From JAABRB01 sp963735025 (GTDB taxonomy: Bacteria > Pseudomonadota > Gammaproteobacteria > Burkholderiales > SG8-39), in contig CAVTJG010000011.1 of the NCBI GenBank assembly GCA_963735025.1, positions 62,001 through 126,000 of the forward strand: a stretch of DNA of 64,000 bases, given 5' to 3'. Under the pieces are notes generated by a model. That model saw only the letters and a list, made by a program, of their open reading frames with translations. It made no database searches and had not been told where the DNA came from. Every line of letters starts with the position of its first letter. Position 1 is the first letter of the stretch. The translations under genes and the position numbers were made by a program. This document shows, one piece after another, positions 33,742 to 42,712 of the stretch.

Positions 33742-34718
33742 TTGGTCGGCGCCTCGTAGATCGTCTCTGCGCTCGGCGCGCCATCGAGAAACTTGATCGA
33801 CTGACCCGCGGCGTAGACCGACTCGATCTCCTTGCGCAGCGTGGAGGCCCAGACCACCTTCATGCCCAGGCGGTCATTGGCCCGAAGCAGATTGCCGAGC
33901 GCTTTCTGGTCAGCCGGTGTGCCCTTGGCCTGAACGATCTTCGCGGCCTCGTCGGGATGGGCGAGGACCCAGTCGGCAGCGTCCTTGTAGGCGGCATACA
34001 ACTTCGGGATCAGCGCGGCATTGGCTTTCGCCCAGTCGCTGTGTGCAGCGACGCCGAGGTAGGGAAAATTCGTGCTGCCGCTGAATTTCTTCCAGCTTCC
34101 GTCGATATTGAGATCGATTGTGTGGATCGTCGGTTTCTTCGCCATGAGTACGGTGTACGCGGGCTCCCAGATCTGGACCGCGGCAGCGCGATCGGCGAGC
34201 GCATAGCCGATCAGGCCCGGTGGCGCAGTGTTCACGACCGACAGCTTCGAGATGTCCACACCCTGCTGTGCGGCGAGAAACTCGAACAGGCGGAAGTTGG
34301 TGGTGGCGCGCGCCGCGGCCATTTCCTTGCCCTCGAGATCCTTGAGCGTCTTCACTTCCGGCCGCGAGGTAACCACAGTGCCCCAATAGTCGAACACGTT
34401 GAACAGGTAGGTCACCTTTACGCCGCGCCGGTCGGCGAGGCCGACAGTGAGCAGCGCGGCGCTGCCGCCGACCTTGAATTCACCGGAATTGAACTGCGCG
34501 GTGTACGCGGTCGGTGGGCGCTGCTGAAAATCGATAGACAAGCCGTTCTTCTCGTCCAGTTTCTGAGCAGTGATGACCGGAGGAAGAAGGGCGCCGAGCG
34601 ACGGTGGGCCGAAGGTAAGGATCTGTATTTTCGCAAGTGGCTGCGCCATCGCGCTGCCGCTCACGGCGATCGCCACAAACAGGAAAAGCTTCAAGGCATT
34701 CGATTTCGATGAAAACAT
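33738..34718 (-). CDS. ABC transporter substrate-binding protein, NMT1/SsuA type
   Basis: A 326-residue protein with a signal peptide (residues ~1-25, ending SAMAQ). The mature part reads IQILTFGPPSLGALLPPVITAQ, then FNSGEFKVGGSAALLTVGLADRRGV and KTLKDLEGKEMA, typical of SsuA/TauA/NMT1-like proteins. The ligand is unknown. It is first in the importer operon and divergent from the molybdenum hydroxylase operon, with 140 bp between the two starts. This arrangement suggests that the importer feeds the hydroxylase. Confidence 0.92.
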   Translation of the reverse strand: MFSSKSNALKLFLFVAIAVSGSAMAQPLAKIQILTFGPPSLGALLPPVITAQKLDEKNGLSIDFQQRPPTAYTAQFNSGEFKVGGSAALLTVGLADRRGVKVTYLFNVFDYWGTVVTSRPEVKTLKDLEGKEMAAARATTNFRLFEFLAAQQGVDISKLSVVNTAPPGLIGYALADRAAAVQIWEPAYTVLMAKKPTIHTIDLNIDGSWKKFSGSTNFPYLGVAAHSDWAKANAALIPKLYAAYKDAADWVLAHPDEAAKIVQAKGTPADQKALGNLLRANDRLGMKVVWASTLRKEIESVYAAGQSIKFLDGAPSAETIYEAPTK

Positions 34719-34858
34719 GTCGTGCTCCTCCGTAGTTGTCGTCGTGCTGCCTTCTGCCTGCTAATATAGTCGAATATGCGCGGCGCGTCGTCTTGCTACC
34801 GTCTTGCCGCCAATAAGAAGTCAGAAGAACTCCTGCTAATCTTGTTCGACAACATGCG

Positions 34859-35737
34859 ATGAAAGCGCCTTCCTTCGAGTATGCGCGCGCGACCTCGGTC
34901 AATGAGGTTTGCGAATTGTTGCGCCGCCATGGCGACGAGGCGAAGCTCATCGCGGGCGGGCAGAGTCTGGTACCGATGATGGCGATGCGGCTGCTGCGTC
35001 CCGCGTGGCTGGTCGACATCAACGAGATCGCAGCGCTCAAATTCATCGCCATCGAAACGGAATTTCTGCGTACCGGCGCTTGCGCGCGGCAAGTCACTCT
35101 GGAACGCGAGGCGACGCTCGGCACGCGCGTGCCGCTCTTGAAGCAGGCACTCGCCTGGGTCGGCCACGTGCAGACGCGCAATCGCGGAACGGTGGGCGGC
35201 AGCCTTGCGCACGCGGACCCCTGTGCCGAGCTGCCGCTGGTCGCGCAGATGCTGGGCGCGCGCTTGCTCCTGCGTTCGGCGAAAGGCACGCGCAGCATTG
35301 CGGCAAACGAGTTCTTCACCGGACCGATGTCGACCGCGCTGGCGCCGGACGAGTGCCTGGAGGAAATTCAGTGGCCCGTGTGGCACGAGCCGCGCACCGG
35401 TTCGGAATTCACCGAGCTCAGCGTTCGGCACGGCGACTTTGCGATCGTCGGGGCGGCCGCGCAGATCGCGCTCGACGCCGAAGGGCGCTGCGCGCGCGCA
35501 GCGCTCGGGCTGGGTGGTGTGGGACTCACGCCACTCGCGTTCCCAGGGTTGGTCGCACGCCTTATCGGCACGCGGCCGGGTGAGAAAGACTTCGACGATC
35601 TGGCGCGCGAGGCCGCAGCGCAGTGTGATCCCGGGAGTGACCTGCATGCGAGTGCGGCCTACCGCCGCCACGTCGCGGAGGTACTTGCCGGACGAGCGCT
35701 GCGTGTCGCGCACCAGCGCGCGGGGAGCGTACAGTGA
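34859..35737 (+). CDS. Molybdenum hydroxylase FAD subunit (CoxM/XdhB-like)
   Basis: A 292-residue FAD-binding subunit. LIAGGQSLVPMMAMRLLRP and TRNRGTVGGSLAHADPCAELP are the two FAD motifs of the xanthine dehydrogenase/CO dehydrogenase medium subunit. It passes electrons from the 2Fe-2S subunit to an acceptor. It is the first gene of a four-gene operon in which every junction overlaps by four bases. No start context is unusual. Confidence 0.93.
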   Translation: MKAPSFEYARATSVNEVCELLRRHGDEAKLIAGGQSLVPMMAMRLLRPAWLVDINEIAALKFIAIETEFLRTGACARQVTLEREATLGTRVPLLKQALAWVGHVQTRNRGTVGGSLAHADPCAELPLVAQMLGARLLLRSAKGTRSIAANEFFTGPMSTALAPDECLEEIQWPVWHEPRTGSEFTELSVRHGDFAIVGAAAQIALDAEGRCARAALGLGGVGLTPLAFPGLVARLIGTRPGEKDFDDLAREAAAQCDPGSDLHASAAYRRHVAEVLAGRALRVAHQRAGSVQ

Positions 35738-36228
35738 GTGAGTCGCTCAACGCGATAGCGGTCGACGTAAACGGTGTCAAGCGGACGGGAAACGTTCCTG
35801 CACGCCTTTCGCTGGTCGACTGGCTGCGCGACGAGTTGCGCCTGACGGGCACCCACGTGGGCTGCGAGCACGGCGTGTGCGGCGCGTGCTCGATCCTGCT
35901 GGACGGCGAGCCGGTCAGGTCTTGCCTGATGTACGCCGTGCAGGCGGACGGACACCGCATCACCACCGTCGAGGGGCTTGCACGCCCGGATGGATCGCTG
36001 AGTGTGCTGCAGGACAGCTTCTGTGAGGTGCACGGCCTGCAGTGCGGCTACTGCACGCCCGGGATGCTGATCGCGGCCCAGGCGCTGCTCGACTCCAATC
36101 CGCACCCGAGCGATGCGCAGATCCGCGAGGCGATCGGCGGCAATCTTTGCCGCTGCACCGGGTATCAGCAGATCGTGGAGGCGATTCGCCTCGCGGTCTC
36201 GCGCGGGGCGGGCGGAGCCACGCGATGA
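35734..36228 (+). CDS. Molybdenum hydroxylase 2Fe-2S subunit (CoxS/XdhA-like)
   Basis: A 164-residue protein starting at GTG (35734), overlapping the previous stop. The plant-ferredoxin-type cluster is held by CEHGVCGACSILLDG plus a later Cys near SCLMY; the second cluster by QCGYCTPGM and NLCRCTGYQQI. This is the standard CoxS layout. It relays electrons from the molybdenum site to the FAD subunit. Confidence 0.95.
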   Translation: MSESLNAIAVDVNGVKRTGNVPARLSLVDWLRDELRLTGTHVGCEHGVCGACSILLDGEPVRSCLMYAVQADGHRITTVEGLARPDGSLSVLQDSFCEVHGLQCGYCTPGMLIAAQALLDSNPHPSDAQIREAIGGNLCRCTGYQQIVEAIRLAVSRGAGGATR

Positions 36229-38636
36229 CCTTCCGGTACATCGGTCAGAAACGCCGCACCAAGGAGGACCCGCGCTTCGTCACCGGACGCGGCCGCTTCG
36301 TGGCCGATATGGCCCTCCCGGGAATGAAGCACGTCGCGCTGGTCGCATCGCCGCATCCGAGTGCGCGCATCGTTTCGATCCGCACCGAGGCAGCGCTCGC
36401 GCAGCAGGGGGTGCATTGCGTGCTCACCGGCGAGGAGTTCTGCGCGAACACCGATTCGTTGCAGATCGGCGTCGATGCGCCGGAGGTCAAGCGCTGGGCG
36501 CTTGCCCACGGTGTCGTGCGCTATGCGGGGGAATGGGTGGCAGCAGTGGTCGCCGATACCCGGGCGCTTGCCGAGGATGCCGCGGAGCTGGTGGAAGTTG
36601 ACTACGACCCCATGCCGTACGTGATCGATCCGGAGGCATCGCTCGAGGCAGGCGCCACACTCGTACATCCGGCGCACGGCTCGAACGTTCTCTATCACCG
36701 CAAGTTCGTTTGGGGGCCGGTCGAGGAGGCATTTGAAAGGGCCGAGCACCACATCGCTTTCCGCGCGGTCTGGGGGCGAAGTGCGACGGTGCCGATCGAG
36801 ACCTTCGGCGTCGCCGCGCAGTGGGACGCCGGAACGCAGATGCTCGATATCTGGGCGTCGATCCAGATGCCGAAGTTTCCGGACCAGACCGCGCGCGCGC
36901 TGCGCCTGCCAGGCAACGCGGTGCGCGTGCACTACGACGTCGACGTCGGCGGCAGCTACGGGGTGAAGCGCGGTATCAAGCACACCGTGCTGGTGGGTTA
37001 CCTGGCTAAGCGCCTGGGCATGCCGGTACGGCTGATCGAGGACCGCCTCGAGAACATGCGTGGCGGCGACATGCACGGTCCGGACCGGTTCTTCGACATG
37101 CAGGTGGCGTTCGACGGCGACGGCACAATCCGTGCCCTCAGGATCCGCGCGGTGGACGACGTCGGCGCGTATGCGGGCCGCTCGCCCCTGCAGCTTGCCA
37201 AGCCGGTCACCGCGATCTGCGGGCCCTATCGCATTCATGCCGTCGAGTACGAGCCCACCTCGGTGATGACCAACAAGACGCCGCAGGAGGCGGTGCGCGG
37301 CTTTGGTCAGTCGCCCACCAACTTCGCGATGGAGCGCGCGATCGACCGTGTCGCGCGCCACCTCGGCATGGATCGCATCGCGCTGCGGACGAAGAATCTG
37401 ATCCGCAAGGACGAATTCCCGTACACCATTCCGAGCGGGTCCACTTATGACTCGGGCGACTACCACGCGGTGGTCGACAAGGCGCTCGCGGCAATCGACT
37501 ATCCGGCGCTCGTGCGCGAGCGTGACGCTGCGCGGCAGGCGGGGCGGCTCGCAGGCATCGGCATTTCGACCTGCCTCGAGCCGAGCGGCGGCAACTCCGC
37601 GTTCGAGGTGCTGTTCAATCCGAAAAACGAGACCACCACCTGGATGGACTCGTGTCTGGTGCGCGTCGACCTCTCGGGCGCGGTCACCGGTGTGATGAAC
37701 ACCTCGAGCTCGGGGCAGGGGCACGAGACACTCGTCTCGACAGTGGTGGGCGAGGTGCTCGAACGCGACCCGGCGTCGATTCGCGTGGTGCGCGCGGATT
37801 CACTGACCGCACTGCCTTCCAACAGTCCGGTCGGCAGCCGCATGGCGATCATGCTCGGCGGCGCGGCCGCGGGCGCCGCCAGGAAGATCAAGGCCGCACT
37901 GCTTGCCATCGCCGCACACAACTTCGAGTGCTCGGTCGAGGACCTGGAATACGCCAACGGCGACGTGAGCCTAAAGGGCGCGCCGGAGAAGAAGCTCAAG
38001 TGGGATCAGCTGGTCACGATCGCGCACCGCAACATCCACAAGATGCCCCCGGGCATGGAGCCCGGCCTGCAGGAGAAGTTCGTGTGGGATGTGCCGACCG
38101 GGGGTGACCTGCCGACGCCCGAAGGGCGCATCCAGATCTATCCCTGCTATGCCTTCGAGGCGCACGTGGTCTACGTCGAGATCGATCGCGACACCGGCAA
38201 GCCGACCATTCGGCGTTACGTGTGCGGTCACGACTGCGGGGTGATGATCAACCCGGACATCGTCCACGGCATGACGTACGGCGGCATCGCGCATGGCATC
38301 GGCGCCGCGCTTTACGAGAAGTTCGCCTATTCCGAGGGGGGGCAGCTCGAGAGCGGCACGTTCATGGACTATCTCATCCCGAGTGCGCTCGAAGTGCCCG
38401 AGCTGAAGATCGTCGATCACTGTACGCCTTCGCCGCTCACGTCCTTCGGGCAGAAAGGGTCGGGCGAAGCAGGCTACCTCGGCGCGCCCGCGGCGATTGC
38501 CAACGCGGTCAACGATGCGCTCGATCCGCTGGGTGTCTCGATCGACCGGCTGCCGATGTCGCACTCGGCGATCTGGGAACGGATCGCTGCGGCACACGAT
38601 ACGCAATCCTCAACCGACAAGGCGGCTGCCCGATGA
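36225..38636 (+). CDS. Molybdenum hydroxylase large subunit (xanthine dehydrogenase family)
   Basis: An 803-residue molybdopterin-cytosine-dinucleotide-type subunit from MTFRYIGQKRRTKEDPRFVTGRG. The active-site Glu lies in KGSGEAGYLG near the C-terminus. The loop around residue 360 is EAVRGFGQSPTNFAME; the AYxCSFR loop of true aerobic CO dehydrogenase is absent, so CO is not the substrate. Such enzymes hydroxylate N-heterocycles, aldehydes or purine-like rings. The upstream frame from 36042 lies in the CoxS gene. With the downstream amidohydrolase this suggests stepwise opening of a heterocyclic ring (inference). Confidence 0.92.
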   Translation: MTFRYIGQKRRTKEDPRFVTGRGRFVADMALPGMKHVALVASPHPSARIVSIRTEAALAQQGVHCVLTGEEFCANTDSLQIGVDAPEVKRWALAHGVVRYAGEWVAAVVADTRALAEDAAELVEVDYDPMPYVIDPEASLEAGATLVHPAHGSNVLYHRKFVWGPVEEAFERAEHHIAFRAVWGRSATVPIETFGVAAQWDAGTQMLDIWASIQMPKFPDQTARALRLPGNAVRVHYDVDVGGSYGVKRGIKHTVLVGYLAKRLGMPVRLIEDRLENMRGGDMHGPDRFFDMQVAFDGDGTIRALRIRAVDDVGAYAGRSPLQLAKPVTAICGPYRIHAVEYEPTSVMTNKTPQEAVRGFGQSPTNFAMERAIDRVARHLGMDRIALRTKNLIRKDEFPYTIPSGSTYDSGDYHAVVDKALAAIDYPALVRERDAARQAGRLAGIGISTCLEPSGGNSAFEVLFNPKNETTTWMDSCLVRVDLSGAVTGVMNTSSSGQGHETLVSTVVGEVLERDPASIRVVRADSLTALPSNSPVGSRMAIMLGGAAAGAARKIKAALLAIAAHNFECSVEDLEYANGDVSLKGAPEKKLKWDQLVTIAHRNIHKMPPGMEPGLQEKFVWDVPTGGDLPTPEGRIQIYPCYAFEAHVVYVEIDRDTGKPTIRRYVCGHDCGVMINPDIVHGMTYGGIAHGIGAALYEKFAYSEGGQLESGTFMDYLIPSALEVPELKIVDHCTPSPLTSFGQKGSGEAGYLGAPAAIANAVNDALDPLGVSIDRLPMSHSAIWERIAAAHDTQSSTDKAAAR

Positions 38637-39634
38637 AAGACCTCGTCATCGACATCCACGCGCACTTCATCCCGAAGCGGCTGTATGACGGCTTTGACGC
38701 GCACGCTGCGCAGTTTCCGAGCGTGCGATTGCTGCGGGACGAAAAGACCGTGCGCGTGCAGTTTCCCGGCAGCGAGCCGACGCGCCCGATTTCGCCCAAG
38801 CTCTCCGACCTCACCGAGCGGCGGACGTGGATGGGTGCGAACGGCGTGGACCACCAGCTCGTCGGCGGATGGCTCGACAGCTTCGGTTACGAGCTGCCCG
38901 CGGGCGAGGGCCTGGCGTGGAGCCGCTACTACAACGACTGCATGCACGAAGATTTGCGCACCGAGACGCGCTTCACGCCGCTCGCGACGGTACCGCTGCA
39001 GGACGGCCGGCTCGCCGCCGAGGTCCTTGGCGAGGCGCTCGAGCGCGGCTTCGGCGGCGCGATGATCGGCACGCTTCCCAAGGGACTGAGTGGCAACCTC
39101 GACGACCCCTCGCTCGACCCTTTCTGGGACGCGGCCTCGAAGCTTGGCGCAGCGATTTTCATGCACCCGATGTTCCTGTGCGGCGAGCCGCGGCTCGCCG
39201 AGTACGACCTGGTCAACGCCGTGGGGCGTCTCGCCGACAGCACTATTGCGGTGTCGCGATTGCTGTTCTCGGGTCACCTGCTGCGCTTCCCGGGCATGAA
39301 GTTCGTGCTGGCGCATGGTGGGGCGGCGCTGCCTTATGCGCTCGGAAGACTGGCGCGTAACCACGCCATTTCGCAGGGGAAATACGCCGATCCGCGGCAG
39401 GGCTTTCAGGCGATGTATTTCGATTCCTGCGTGTTCGACGCCGAGGCGCTCGAGTTCCTGGCAAAGATGTCCTCGACCGAGCGCATCATGCTCGGCTCGG
39501 ACATGCCTTTCCCCATCGGCGACCCGGCTCCGACAAAGGTGGTGCAGACCGCCGCATTCAGCGACGCGCAGCGCAAGAGCATCCTCGGGGATACCGCACA
39601 GGGCGTGTTCCGCGTGCGACCCGATTGCGCGTGA
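38633..39634 (+). CDS. Amidohydrolase (ACMSD-like, amidohydro_2 family)
   Basis: A 333-residue TIM-barrel metal enzyme. The start DIHAHFIPKRLYDGF contains the HxH metal ligands, FMHPMF and VLAHGGAALPY give later His ligands, and MLGSDMPFPIG near residue 290 the catalytic Asp. Relatives include 2-amino-3-carboxymuconate semialdehyde decarboxylase and other decarboxylases or hydrolases of aromatic breakdown. The start overlaps the hydroxylase large-subunit stop, so it is the last gene of the operon and probably acts on its product. Confidence 0.9.
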   Translation: MKDLVIDIHAHFIPKRLYDGFDAHAAQFPSVRLLRDEKTVRVQFPGSEPTRPISPKLSDLTERRTWMGANGVDHQLVGGWLDSFGYELPAGEGLAWSRYYNDCMHEDLRTETRFTPLATVPLQDGRLAAEVLGEALERGFGGAMIGTLPKGLSGNLDDPSLDPFWDAASKLGAAIFMHPMFLCGEPRLAEYDLVNAVGRLADSTIAVSRLLFSGHLLRFPGMKFVLAHGGAALPYALGRLARNHAISQGKYADPRQGFQAMYFDSCVFDAEALEFLAKMSSTERIMLGSDMPFPIGDPAPTKVVQTAAFSDAQRKSILGDTAQGVFRVRPDCA

Positions 39635-39642
39635 CGCCCGGT

Positions 39643-40029
39643 TCACATGCTGCCGTGGATTCGGTCCAGGTCACCGGCCAGTTTGGAACCGTTGACCGCT
39701 TGATTGGCGTCGCGTTCGTGCCAGAAGGAGGGGCCGGTTGCGGTGCCTACGGTCGTACCCGCTGGCGAAGCCTCGGGAGAGGTCGCGGAGGACGTCCAGA
39801 ATGACCCGCCGCGCACGGGCGTGCCGGTCGACAGGGTCCGCAGTTCCATTGCCGTCGTGACCGGGCCGTACGACACCACCGGCTTGGCATTTGCTTCCCG
39901 GGTTTCCCGCGGCGGGTCCATGAGCGCCACCGCCGAGAGCGAAACGCCGTACAAGGCCACCAATGCCGCAACCGCGCCGAACACGCGCAGGACGCCGTAC
40001 CCTTCGTTTCCTTCGCTTGGATTCCGCAC
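39643..40029 (-). CDS. Hypothetical protein with one N-terminal membrane helix
   Basis: From a GTG at 40029 behind AGAGGAGG, a 128-residue protein with one hydrophobic helix (VLRVFGAVAALVALYGVSLSAVALM, residues ~12-36). The tail is polar, rich in Ser, Thr and Pro, with WTSSATSPEASPAGTTVG. It looks like a membrane-anchored periplasmic protein. No family was recognised. The frame extends to 40152, but the ribosome site supports the shorter form. Confidence 0.6.
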   Translation of the reverse strand: MRNPSEGNEGYGVLRVFGAVAALVALYGVSLSAVALMDPPRETREANAKPVVSYGPVTTAMELRTLSTGTPVRGGSFWTSSATSPEASPAGTTVGTATGPSFWHERDANQAVNGSKLAGDLDRIHGSM

Positions 40030-40173
40030 GAGAGCCTCCTCTTGTGAGCCGGGGCCCGGCGACATTCGCCGGCCCGGTGGAGGCAATTTAGATCTGTGCG
40101 GGGCAGATAGCCCGGTCGGGTGACCCAGCGGTTTTGTGCCGCATGCACACAATGCGGTGAGGCGGCCGGTTTT

Positions 40174-40191
40174 CCGTGAACTGGTTCACGG
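40174..40191. promoter_or_regulatory. 18-bp palindrome between two minus-strand genes
   Basis: CCGTGAACTGGTTCACGG is a palindrome apart from the central TG. It lies ten bases past the stop of the oxygenase gene and 145 bp upstream of the next gene's start. No T-run follows on the minus strand. It could be a regulator's operator or a factor-dependent terminator. Confidence 0.4.
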
Positions 40192-40200
40192 CTGGGCGGA

Positions 40201-41214
40201 TCAGGCCTGTCCGGTCACCTTCCCGTAGTGGGTGTACGTGTTCTCCATGTACCACTGGAAGAACGCCCCGTAAGACTGCTCCGGATACTTCGGTGGTCGC
40301 ACCTCGTCCTGGCAGGTCGGGAGCACCTTGCATACCGCGTCGAGACTGGTATTGACGAAACAGGCCATCGAGTAGCGGTGATTTTTCGTGGGCGGCAGGA
40401 CCCGGTGGGGCGTCGCGCGGAACCGGTCATTGGTCCAGCGCGAAAGAAACTGGCCCGTATTCACGATGAGACTGCCCGGTGCGACGATGGGCCAGAACCA
40501 GACTCCGTCTTCCCCGAGAATCTGCAGGCCCTCTTCACGCGCTGGCGGAAGGAAGGTCATGAAGCCAGTATCGGCATGTGCGCCCAGCCCAAAATGGTTC
40601 TCGGGCGGACTCGAGACGGGTGGATAGTGCGCCATCCGGAAATAGGTATATCCATCGGCGAAGTAGCCGTCGAAGAAATCCTCTTTCAACCCGAGCGCGG
40701 CGGCCCAGATGGGCAGCGTCGAGCGCCCAAGCGCATCCATTGCCATCATGAATTCGAGCACCGTCTCCCGGAATCCCGGAAGAGTTTCCGGCCACGGGTT
40801 GCGGCCGAAGAATCGACGGCCCGCGCGAACGCCGGGATGGTCGGCGCCATACTCGGTGGCGAGCACCAGGGTCTCGTTGCTGTCCAGATGCGTGTTGTCG
40901 TGATAGGTCGAATGCTTGACGATCGTGGCCTTGGGCGGGATGTAGCCACGTTGATGCTCGTTCACCTTGATCTTCAGCTTCTCATCCATCGGCAGGTCGT
41001 GAAAGCGCTTCACCTGGGCTTCGGCGCGTGCCACCAGGTCGTCACTGATCCCGTGGCCGACGATGCACATGAACCCGACGGTCTCGCAGGTATGGCGCCA
41101 GCGTCCGACGAGATTGCTGAAGCCCGATCGATCGCCCGACAGGAATGGTGCGAGGTCCATCACCGGCAGCGTCCGGCGCGGGAAGCTCTCGATCTCGGAT
41201 GCTCTGTGGTTCAT
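40201..41214 (-). CDS. Isopenicillin N synthase-family Fe(II)/2-oxoglutarate oxygenase
   Basis: A 337-residue oxygenase with the DIOX_N start (LPVMDLAPFLSGD, GFMCIVGHGI). The iron triad is visible in GLGAHADTGFMTFL (His and Asp) and ATPHRVLPP (His), and NHRYSMACF gives the RxS pair that binds 2-oxoglutarate. Relatives oxidise many small molecules; the substrate is unknown. It stands upstream of the small membrane protein gene and 37 bp downstream of a DUF4124 gene on the same strand. The start at 41214 was chosen over 41283 from family fit. Confidence 0.9.
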   Translation of the reverse strand: MNHRASEIESFPRRTLPVMDLAPFLSGDRSGFSNLVGRWRHTCETVGFMCIVGHGISDDLVARAEAQVKRFHDLPMDEKLKIKVNEHQRGYIPPKATIVKHSTYHDNTHLDSNETLVLATEYGADHPGVRAGRRFFGRNPWPETLPGFRETVLEFMMAMDALGRSTLPIWAAALGLKEDFFDGYFADGYTYFRMAHYPPVSSPPENHFGLGAHADTGFMTFLPPAREEGLQILGEDGVWFWPIVAPGSLIVNTGQFLSRWTNDRFRATPHRVLPPTKNHRYSMACFVNTSLDAVCKVLPTCQDEVRPPKYPEQSYGAFFQWYMENTYTHYGKVTGQA

Positions 41215-41251
41215 GGCCGCGTCCCCGAAAGAAGGCAGATTAGAGTTCCGA

Positions 41252-41758
41252 TCAGCGCGCCCGCACCCAGGCGTTCGTGGCACGATCGAGGCGATCGCGC
41301 GAGGTCTCGACCGACAGGCGCAGGCCGCGAACGCGCGCCCAGTAGGCGGGGCTCAGGCGGGTGTGACCATCCACAATTCCCAGCCGCTCCCCGGGCAGTG
41401 GCGTCAGACCTTCTTGCAGCGCTTGCTCCGCATTCTGGAGTTGCTGGCGGGCATCAATCATCATCGCGTAGGCGGCGTCGATGCCCTTTTGCTGCGCCTC
41501 GTCTGCGTCGCTCGCATTCTGCTTGCTGGAATCGAGACGGGTGCGCATCGCTTCTTCGACTTCCGCAGGAGCCGGGCTTGGCTCACTCAACGTTTCCTCT
41601 AGCTTGCCCTTGACGTACTGATCCGTGAACCCGGACTGGCTGTCCGTGTAGAGGACAGTGCCGTCGGGCATCTGGTACTTGTAGACGTGCTCCGCCAGCG
41701 CGGGCAGGGCAGCAGCCCCCATCAGGATCGAGGCGAGCGCAGCGCGTGCGACGTTCAT
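41252..41758 (-). CDS. DUF4124 periplasmic protein
   Basis: A 168-residue protein with a signal peptide (MNVARAALASILMGAAALPALA). The DUF4124 core follows directly: HVYKYQMPDGTVLYTDSQS. A helical, Gln/Ala-rich region comes next (residues ~75-150), probably coiled coil. DUF4124 proteins are periplasmic and common in beta- and gammaproteobacteria; their role is unknown. GAGGAA precedes the ATG at 41758. Confidence 0.85.
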   Translation of the reverse strand: MNVARAALASILMGAAALPALAEHVYKYQMPDGTVLYTDSQSGFTDQYVKGKLEETLSEPSPAPAEVEEAMRTRLDSSKQNASDADEAQQKGIDAAYAMMIDARQQLQNAEQALQEGLTPLPGERLGIVDGHTRLSPAYWARVRGLRLSVETSRDRLDRATNAWVRAR

Positions 41759-41981
41759 CAGGCATTCCTCCGTCAAACTCTTTGACTATGGACGTACCCG
41801 GATTCGAATACAGGTGGGTCCGGCTCTCGACTTGGCGTATCCGCGTACCGTGTCAGCATGTATTTTGTACCAAATGGGTACCATACTGGCAATTTCCGAC
41901 AGTGATGCCGACAAGTGGCAGCCCGGCCGGGCTTTTCTGGTGATCCGACCGGCTTTTTTGACCGCTAACCGTGGGTGACCG

Positions 41982-42577
41982 ATGAGCGACGTGAAAGCAG
42001 GACCAACATATCCAGGGATCCGGGGCGCCCGATTGCAGGAAGTGGCCTACGGAAGTGCAATCCGGCTAGGGCGCATCACGATGCTTTTCGCGGCCGCCTT
42101 CCTCCTCAATGCATGCGACACGACGAACTACGCGGCCAAGCAGGAAGCGAAGACCCCGGATGCACCCGCTGCACCGACCGACATCGTCGTCGGGTCACGA
42201 GTGACATTGCGCGTGTCGCTCAGCTTCCCGCCAGGTGGTGCGCCACTCCTCTTTCAGCGCAACACCATCGTGACGACGGCGCAGCTCGTCGGCAACGTGC
42301 CGTTCTGCCGTTTCGCGCCGGCAAGTGCGGGCGTGGATCGCGCAATCAAGCCTGAGACTCTTCGTCATACGCGACATCGACTATGACGAGCGGCGGACAG
42401 CTGACCCTGGGATGCCGGTCAGCGTGACCCACTATCGACTCGTCTTCGAAGCAGCATCGGGCGGCGTACCTGTTGAGCTGCGGATGGCCCACGGGTGCGC
42501 CCGCGCCGTCCTTCGTGACGGTCGACCAGGTCCAGGAATCTGTCAGCGCTTTTTTTCGCATCGATCCTGCGCAGTGA
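41982..42577 (+). pseudogene. Lipoprotein-like gene with two frameshifts
   Basis: The first frame (41982-42357) has a signal and possible lipobox (AAAFLLNAC), then VGSRVTLRVSLSFPPGGAPLLFQ and VPFCRFAPASAG. Near 42358 it shifts to LFVIRDIDYDERRTADPGMP with VSVTHYRLVFEA. Near 42510 it shifts again to APSFVTVDQVQESVSAFFRI and ends at TGA 42575-42577. The three parts make one plausible secreted protein of about 195 residues. Two shifts point to real decay. No function is recognised. Confidence 0.6.
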
Positions 42578-42712
42578 CGGCGGGTAGCCGAGCCTGGCCG
42601 CCTCCGTGTGCCCGCACGGGGCGTGCACTTGTTCCGGCGTGTCAACGGTGCGCCCGAATATAATCCCGGCTCGATCCACCCCGCGCGTTCGCGAGTCCAC
42701 CGCAGGCTGAAA

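Noticed and set aside
36165..37724. 519-codon minus-strand frame opposite the molybdenum hydroxylase large subunit
   Set aside because: Antisense shadow with no family motif; the plus strand encodes an unambiguous enzyme.
36225..38636. Aerobic CO dehydrogenase large subunit
   Set aside because: The AYxCSFR active-site loop of form I CoxL is absent and no cox accessory genes are present.
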